DNA of 10,306 nucleotides from Pseudomonadota bacterium (lineage in GTDB: Bacteria > Pseudomonadota > Gammaproteobacteria > Burkholderiales > Gallionellaceae), in contig JAJXTL010000105.1 in NCBI GenBank assembly GCA_021783855.1, forward strand, positions 1-10,306, read 5' to 3'. The position numbers and the translations under genes were made by a program. The notes beneath the pieces were generated by a model. The model did not search any database. It saw only the letters and a list, made by a program, of their open reading frames with translations, and had not been told where the DNA came from. Positions 6,657-10,306 of the stretch are shown piece by piece. Within the stretch, counting starts at the first letter, position 1, and every line of letters starts with the position of its first letter.

Positions 6657-6697
6657 AAAAACAAAAACCCGCCATGCCGTGATCAGCAATGGCGGGT
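6657..6697 (-). terminator. Intrinsic terminator between rplY and pth
   Basis: On the minus strand ACCCGCCAT pairs perfectly with ATGGCGGGT over 9 bp with a 13-base loop, and T5-G-T5-type residues follow directly. It starts 19 bases after the rplY stop and ends just before the pth start. It should end most transcripts from rplY, so pth would be fed by read-through or by its own promoter within or upstream of this sequence. Confidence 0.85.
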
Positions 6698-6716
6698 CTT
6701 ATAAGGATATATCCTG

Positions 6717-7346
6717 TTATTTCTTGGCAGCAGGTGCAGCCGCTTCAGCTTCCACGGCAACAACCGCTTCAACCGCACCGCGCGGCACGTGCACCGTCGC
6801 GACCACTGCTTCGCCGGTGTGCTCGCCGTGTGCTGCCAACTCAACGCCTTTTGGCAGCGCCAGATCGGCCAGATGCACTGAATGACCCAGTTCCAGACCA
6901 CCCAGATCCACCTCGATAAAGGCAGGCAGATCGGCCGGCAGACAGGTGACGTCCACATCGATCATCACGTGGCTGATCTTGCCGCCGCCGGTCTTGACGC
7001 CGGGTGCGATTTCTTCGTTGATGAAGTGCAATGGCACCTTGATATGAATCTTCTTGCTCAAATCAACGCGCTGAAAATCCAGATGCTGAACCTGCTGACG
7101 GAACGGGTGATTGACAAAGGCGCGCAATTGCACGGCTTCTTCCTTGCCATCCAGCGTCATGGTCAGTACAGATGCGTGGAACGATTCTGCACGCAGCTTG
7201 TAATACATCTCGTTGTGGTTCATTTCGATCATGACGGCTTCGCCTGAACCATAAACGACGCCTGGTACGGAACCGGCTTTACGCAGACGGCGGCTCGCAC
7301 CCGTACCTTGCGTTTTGCGTGTTGTTGCGTTGAATGTTGTTGTCAT
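6717..7346 (-). CDS. rplY: Large ribosomal subunit protein bL25, CTC form
   Basis: bL25 binds 5S rRNA in the central protuberance of the 50S subunit. This 209-residue protein is the long CTC/TL5 form. Residues about 5-95 are the 5S-binding domain, opening with RKTQGTGASRRLRKAGSVPGVVYG, and about 100-190 are the beta-rich C-terminal domain (VPLHFINEE at 104-112, then a GGKISHV stretch). The last 25 or so residues are a low-complexity Ala/Val/Glu tail ending in AAKK. E. coli has only the short form. A clear GGAG ribosome binding site (7357-7354 on the minus strand) precedes the ATG at 7346. The gene lies between prs and pth, a conserved order in beta- and gammaproteobacteria, but hairpins on both sides suggest it is largely its own transcription unit. 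Confidence 0.95.
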   Translation of the reverse strand: MTTTFNATTRKTQGTGASRRLRKAGSVPGVVYGSGEAVMIEMNHNEMYYKLRAESFHASVLTMTLDGKEEAVQLRAFVNHPFRQQVQHLDFQRVDLSKKIHIKVPLHFINEEIAPGVKTGGGKISHVMIDVDVTCLPADLPAFIEVDLGGLELGHSVHLADLALPKGVELAAHGEHTGEAVVATVHVPRGAVEAVVAVEAEAAAPAAKK

Positions 7347-7393
7347 TTTACTTCTCCAAAAAAGAATCGACCGCGACCAGTCGAATCAAACAA

Positions 7394-7414
7394 CGGCAAC
7401 CAACATGGCTGCCG
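7394..7414 (-). terminator. Probable terminator of prs
   Basis: On the minus strand CGGCAGCC pairs with GGTTGCCG (8 bp, one G-U) around a 5-base loop, followed by TTGTTTGATT. It lies just after the prs stop. The T-run is interrupted, so termination may be partial and let some transcripts continue into rplY. Confidence 0.6.
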
Positions 7415-7423
7415 CTAAAATTT

Positions 7424-8374
7424 TTACTCGGTAAACAGCGAACTGACCGACTCTTCGTTATTGATACGGCGTATCGTTTCCGCCATCAATTCCGCCGTAC
7501 TCAGTTGGCGGATACGGCTGCAATTTTTCGCCTCTTCCGACAACGGGATGGTATCGGTCACCACCAGCTCATCAAGCGCGGAATCCATAATTCGACCCAC
7601 AGCGGGTCCGGACAATACCGGATGCGTACAATAAGCCAGCACGCGCGCCGCGCCTTTCTCCTTCAATGCCTTGGCCGCTTCGCACAAGGTATTGGCGGTA
7701 TCGACCATGTCATCCATGATCAGACAGGTGCGTCCTGCGACTTCGCCAATGATGTTCATCACCTTGGAGACATTCGGCTTGGGGCGACGTTTATCGATGA
7801 TCGCGAGATCGGCATCCAGTTGTTTGGCCAGGGCCCGTGCGCGTACCACACCGCCCACGTCAGGCGATACCACGATCAGATTGGGGTAGTTCTGGCGCCA
7901 CACGTCGGCCAGCAGAATCGGACTCGCGTAAATATTGTCGACCGGAATATCGAAGAATCCCTGAATCTGATCGGAGTGTAAATCCATGGTCAGCAATCTG
8001 TTTACACCGGCACTGGTAAGCATATCAGCAACCAGTCTTGCGCTGATGGCAACACGCGCCGAACGCGGGCGCCTGTCCTGACGTGCGTAACCGAAATACG
8101 GCATGGCGGCGGTGATGCGCCCGGCTGAAGCGCGCTTCAACGCATCGGCCATCACCATGATTTCCATCAGATTATCATTGGTTGGCGCGCAGGATGATTG
8201 CAGAATAAACACATCTTTGCCGCGCACATTCTCAAGGAGTTCGACCATCACTTCGCCGTCGGAAAATCGAGCGACCGTCGCGCGACCCAGCGTGATGTCC
8301 AGTTGCTGCGCCACCGCTTCAGCAAGCTTAGGATTGGCATTACCAGTGAACACCATCAAGCTATCGTAGGACAC
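7424..8374 (-). CDS. prs: Ribose-phosphate pyrophosphokinase
   Basis: Prs transfers pyrophosphate from ATP to ribose 5-phosphate, giving PRPP for purine, pyrimidine, histidine, tryptophan and NAD synthesis. The 316 residues are typical of class I enzymes. Visible motifs are the FSDGE loop (37-41), the ATP-binding [11 protein letters not shown] (92-102), the divalent-cation site [12 protein letters not shown] (131-142), the catalytic lysine region DKRRPKPN (194-201) and the PRPP loop DDMVDTANT (221-229). The start is GTG at 8374, preceded by a GGGG-type ribosome binding site at about 6 bases. The next ATG in frame is inside the first conserved strand. It follows tRNA-Gln by 44 bases and is probably co-transcribed with ispE and the tRNA. 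Confidence 0.96.
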   Translation of the reverse strand: MSYDSLMVFTGNANPKLAEAVAQQLDITLGRATVARFSDGEVMVELLENVRGKDVFILQSSCAPTNDNLMEIMVMADALKRASAGRITAAMPYFGYARQDRRPRSARVAISARLVADMLTSAGVNRLLTMDLHSDQIQGFFDIPVDNIYASPILLADVWRQNYPNLIVVSPDVGGVVRARALAKQLDADLAIIDKRRPKPNVSKVMNIIGEVAGRTCLIMDDMVDTANTLCEAAKALKEKGAARVLAYCTHPVLSGPAVGRIMDSALDELVVTDTIPLSEEAKNCSRIRQLSTAELMAETIRRINNEESVSSLFTE

Positions 8375-8400
8375 GTGAACCCCTTACAGAAAAGAACAGC

Positions 8401-8413
8401 AGGGCACTGCCCT
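8401..8413 (-). other. Small hairpin between tRNA-Gln and prs
   Basis: AGGGC and GCCCT form a 5-bp GC-rich stem with a 3-base loop, starting five bases past the encoded CCA. Minus-strand TTCTTTTC follows after four bases. It could be a weak terminator or a 3' processing signal that releases the tRNA from the prs message. Confidence 0.4.
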
Positions 8414-8418
8414 GATTG

Positions 8419-8493
8419 TGGCTGAGGAGGTAGGGATCGAACCTACGAATGACGGGATCAAAACCCGTTGCCTTACCACTTGGCGACTCCCCA
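8419..8493 (-). tRNA. tRNA-Gln (anticodon TTG)
   Basis: The 75-base cloverleaf has acceptor stem TGGGGAG/CTCCTCA with one G-U pair and an unusual-looking but Gln-typical T1-A72, discriminator G and encoded CCA. The anticodon stem ACGGG/CCCGT is perfect around loop TTTTGAT, giving anticodon TTG. The T arm GTAGG/CCTAC is perfect with loop TTCGATC-type residues. It begins five bases after the ispE stop codon, so it must be cut from an ispE message or have a promoter inside ispE. The ispE-tRNA-Gln-prs order is common in beta- and gammaproteobacteria. Confidence 0.95.
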
Positions 8494-8498
8494 ATAAC

Positions 8499-9329
8499 TC
8501 AACTTGACACCCAGTCATGCAACGGATGCCTTAATAATCCTTGTACCACTACCCCTCGCTGCGGCAATTTCTGCAAAACCGTTTCAGCTTGCTCGCGACT
8601 CTCGAATTCGGCAAATACACAGGCGCCGGATCCGGTCATCATCGCACGCCCGTACTTACCCAGCTCGGCAAGACTCGCTGCCACTTCAGGATAGAGCCCG
8701 CACACCACAGCCTGCAGATCATTTCTCCATGGCTGCGTTGAGAGGGCGCGCATTATTATCGAAACCGAGTTTCTTGTCAATTCGGGATGTGCAAATATTT
8801 TTGCAGTCGGCACCTGCACGGGCGGAAACAGGACCACATACCAGGCTTGCGGCAAAGAATACGCCTGCAATTTTTCGCCCACGCCTTCGGCAAACGCATT
8901 CTCGCCAAACACAAAAACCGGTACATCCGCCCCCAGTTGCAGGCCCAGCGCCATCAGTCGCGCACGCGACAATCCCAGCGACCACAGACGATTCGCCGCG
9001 ATCAGCGTGGTGGCCGCGTCCGAGCTCCCGCCACCCAAGCCGCCGCCCATCGGGATACGCTTTTCCACCGCGATATCCACACCCAGCGTGCAACCGGTTT
9101 CTTTTTGCAACAAGCGCGCGGCGCGCACGCACAAATCCTGCTCTTCCGGCACATCCGCAATCTCGTTGGTGCGGTGAACTTCCCCATCGGTGCGCAAACT
9201 AAAATGCAGCGTGTCGGCAAGGTCGATAAAACGAAACAACGTTTGCAACTCATGGTACCCGTCCGCCCGACGGCCGGTGACATGCAGGAACAAATTCAGC
9301 TTAGCGGGTGCAGGACAAGAGAGTTTCAT
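8499..9329 (-). CDS. ispE: 4-diphosphocytidyl-2-C-methyl-D-erythritol kinase
   Basis: IspE phosphorylates CDP-methylerythritol in the MEP pathway to isopentenyl diphosphate. It is a GHMP kinase: [21 protein letters not shown] (7-27) carries Lys10, the glycine loop [17 protein letters not shown] (93-109) binds ATP, and LGADVPVF (132-139) carries catalytic Asp135. [12 protein letters not shown] (231-242) is the C-terminal GHMP motif. I chose the ATG at 9329, giving 276 residues, because the protein then opens [12 protein letters not shown] as the family does and overlaps the lolB stop by four bases (ATGA). Two in-frame ATGs further up (9347, 9341) would add six or four residues inside the lolB end and have poorer spacing. 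The gene is coupled to lolB upstream and runs almost directly into tRNA-Gln. Confidence 0.94.
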   Translation of the reverse strand: MKLSCPAPAKLNLFLHVTGRRADGYHELQTLFRFIDLADTLHFSLRTDGEVHRTNEIADVPEEQDLCVRAARLLQKETGCTLGVDIAVEKRIPMGGGLGGGSSDAATTLIAANRLWSLGLSRARLMALGLQLGADVPVFVFGENAFAEGVGEKLQAYSLPQAWYVVLFPPVQVPTAKIFAHPELTRNSVSIIMRALSTQPWRNDLQAVVCGLYPEVAASLAELGKYGRAMMTGSGACVFAEFESREQAETVLQKLPQRGVVVQGLLRHPLHDWVSS

Positions 9330-9877
9330 TTCGGATTCCATTCCCATTCGTCGATCAACAATGTCAGTTGCAAGCCTTCCCGGCTCAATTCCATACGCGC
9401 AGGCAGGCTGTCCGCCTTGTCGTCTGCATAGCGCAGATAATGCACTTCCCAGCCGTCCTGATGCAGCACAGTGATGCGTCCCAGCGTATCGCGTTCAAGC
9501 AGCGCATCGTTTTCTGCCGGCATGCCCAGCACCCAATGATGCAGCCCGTCCAACTGCAACCGCCAGCCCAGCACCTGCATCATCAGCGCTTCGACGTCCC
9601 GGTCCTGATAATGCTTGCCGCCCTCGTCCAGCGTAGCCACCTTGTCATCGCTATAGATGCGCGCCGCCGCCTGCCCCAGGGGGTTGAGCAGCAGAATTTC
9701 ATCATTATGCAATTGATGCGTCCAGCGCAGTCCTGCCGAATCCCGTTTGCCCGCATGCTTGACCAGAATCCGCCCATTCATCGCAAAAGCAGCATCTTCG
9801 ACATGCACCGGGCGCACGATGGCCGGCTGCGATGCGCAACCGCTCAAAAACAATAAAATCAATAAGCAACGAAGCAC
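9326..9877 (-). CDS. lolB: Outer-membrane lipoprotein insertion protein LolB
   Basis: LolB accepts lipoproteins from the periplasmic carrier LolA and inserts them into the outer membrane; it is itself a lipoprotein. The 183-residue product has a short lipoprotein signal, [14 protein letters not shown], with lipobox LSGC and acylated Cys14. The residues after it (Ala-Ser, no Asp at +2) suit outer-membrane sorting. The rest has the family's beta-rich pattern: [12 protein letters not shown] (30-41), [27 protein letters not shown] (51-77) and a DGLHHWVLG segment, with tryptophans in the expected places. The start is GTG at 9877; an in-frame TAA lies directly before it, so no longer form is possible. 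It overlaps ispE, and lolB-ispE is a conserved pair. No clear promoter or strong ribosome binding site is visible upstream; AAAGG at about 11 bases is the best candidate. Confidence 0.88.
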   Translation of the reverse strand: MLRCLLILLFLSGCASQPAIVRPVHVEDAAFAMNGRILVKHAGKRDSAGLRWTHQLHNDEILLLNPLGQAAARIYSDDKVATLDEGGKHYQDRDVEALMMQVLGWRLQLDGLHHWVLGMPAENDALLERDTLGRITVLHQDGWEVHYLRYADDKADSLPARMELSREGLQLTLLIDEWEWNPK

Positions 9878-10141
9878 TTAGTAAAAAACCTTTGGAAATT
9901 CAGAATGCCGATTTTTGGCGATGACGTTCATGCTTGATTTACCCAAGCTGCTACTCTTGTCACGTTCGGATGATTGCATATCTACGGTTGCTTTGACAAA
10001 CGCTTGCAGCATAAATCTGCGCTGCACTGGTTTCCGTTTCAGAAAAAGCCAATTCAAAACATGGGATACCGCTGCATTTAAGACCTGCCCTGACTTTCCG
10101 GCAACCTTTTTATTTTTCAGGTATTCAGACGATCTAAACAC
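9878..10141 (-). CDS. Unrecognised 87-codon reading frame upstream of lolB
   Basis: The frame opens at GTG 10141 and ends with TAA directly against the lolB GTG. The 87 residues are basic and serine-rich (a KSGQVLNAAVSHVLNWLFLKRKP stretch at about 15-37, then SSERDKSSSLGKSS near 57-70), with no domain or signal I recognise. Its base composition is lower in GC than the neighbouring genes and no good ribosome binding site precedes it. A frame of the same size exists on the plus strand (9915-10175), so chance is a real possibility. If it is real, the abutting stop and start would suggest coupling with lolB. Otherwise the stretch is the lolB leader plus degraded DNA. Confidence 0.2.
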   Translation of the reverse strand: MFRSSEYLKNKKVAGKSGQVLNAAVSHVLNWLFLKRKPVQRRFMLQAFVKATVDMQSSERDKSSSLGKSSMNVIAKNRHSEFPKVFY

Positions 10142-10173
10142 CTTGATTATCTTCTGCCGGATGAACTGCCCCT

Positions 10174-10306
10174 AGGAGCCTGTCGGACTTCTTTCGTGAG
10201 TGCGACGGGGGATGATTTTTTTGGAGTGCAAGAAGCGGTGAAGCGCCGTTTGGTTATTCCAAACAAGCAAGCCGCGACGCCGCAATACGTAAAAATCACC
10301 CCGTCC
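10174..10306. mobile_element. Palindromic MITE-like element or insertion-sequence end (cut by window edge)
   Basis: The stretch begins with AGGAGCCTGTCGGACTT, which looks like an insertion-sequence terminal repeat. It then forms a long imperfect palindrome centred on TTATT (10254-10258). The innermost arms GTTTGG/CCAAAC are perfect. Outward, GACGGGG followed by GATTTTT (10204-10220) matches GACGGGG then GATTTTT on the opposite strand (10305-10290), with TGC and GCGG blocks shared at similar spacing in between. The symmetry predicts that a reverse copy of the terminal repeat lies within about 40 bases beyond the window. There is no transposase frame inside. I infer a miniature inverted-repeat element; the edge of a full insertion sequence is the alternative. 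Confidence 0.5.

Noticed and set aside
8504..9202. A 232-codon plus-strand frame opposite ispE
   Set aside because: The product is low-complexity Arg/Pro/Ser-rich and lies wholly across the intact ispE gene and its motifs.
9341..9347. Upstream ATG starts for ispE
   Set aside because: They would add four or six residues unlike the family opening. The ATG at 9329 gives the usual [12 protein letters not shown] and a 4-base overlap with the lolB stop.

Overview
The window looks like a chromosomal housekeeping segment from a betaproteobacterium, probably of the Nitrosomonadales/Gallionellaceae type. That placement is inferred from the gene set and order (birA-coaX next to ychF-pth-rplY-prs-tRNA-Gln-ispE-lolB), the type III pantothenate kinase, the long CTC-type L25, the LolB lipoprotein and the moderate GC content. 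No species can be named from the sequence alone.

Layout. Positions 1-561 hold no intact gene. The minus strand carries a well-formed start of a FIST-domain protein (27-140) that stops after 37 codons, and behind it scattered frames that resemble a decayed OmpA-like domain. Positions 562-2258 are the only plus-strand genes: an overlapping ABC exporter pair, ATPase (yadG type) and ABC-2 permease (yadH type). From about 2350 to 9877 everything is on the minus strand. Reading in the direction of transcription (right to left) the order is lolB, ispE, tRNA-Gln, prs, rplY, pth, ychF, birA, coaX, a SPOR-domain gene and tRNA-Met(CAT). Three of the boundaries are 4-base stop/start overlaps (lolB/ispE, birA/coaX, coaX/SPOR). 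Hairpins separate transcription units after prs, after rplY and after tRNA-Met. Repeat-rich spacers lie between ychF and birA and between pth and ychF.

Functionally the minus-strand block covers outer-membrane lipoprotein insertion (LolB), isoprenoid precursor synthesis (IspE), PRPP supply (Prs), ribosome structure and recycling (bL25, Pth, YchF), cofactor synthesis and attachment (BirA for biotin, CoaX for coenzyme A), and a membrane-anchored SPOR protein possibly linked to the cell wall.

Positions 9878-10306 are again accessory in character: an unrecognised 87-codon frame directly abutting lolB, then the start of a long imperfect palindrome that looks like a MITE or insertion-sequence end and runs to, or past, the window edge. 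I found no new multi-gene defence, secretion or biosynthetic system. The most interesting material is the decayed and repetitive DNA at the edges and in the spacers, and the regulatory layout around rplY/pth and the tRNAs.
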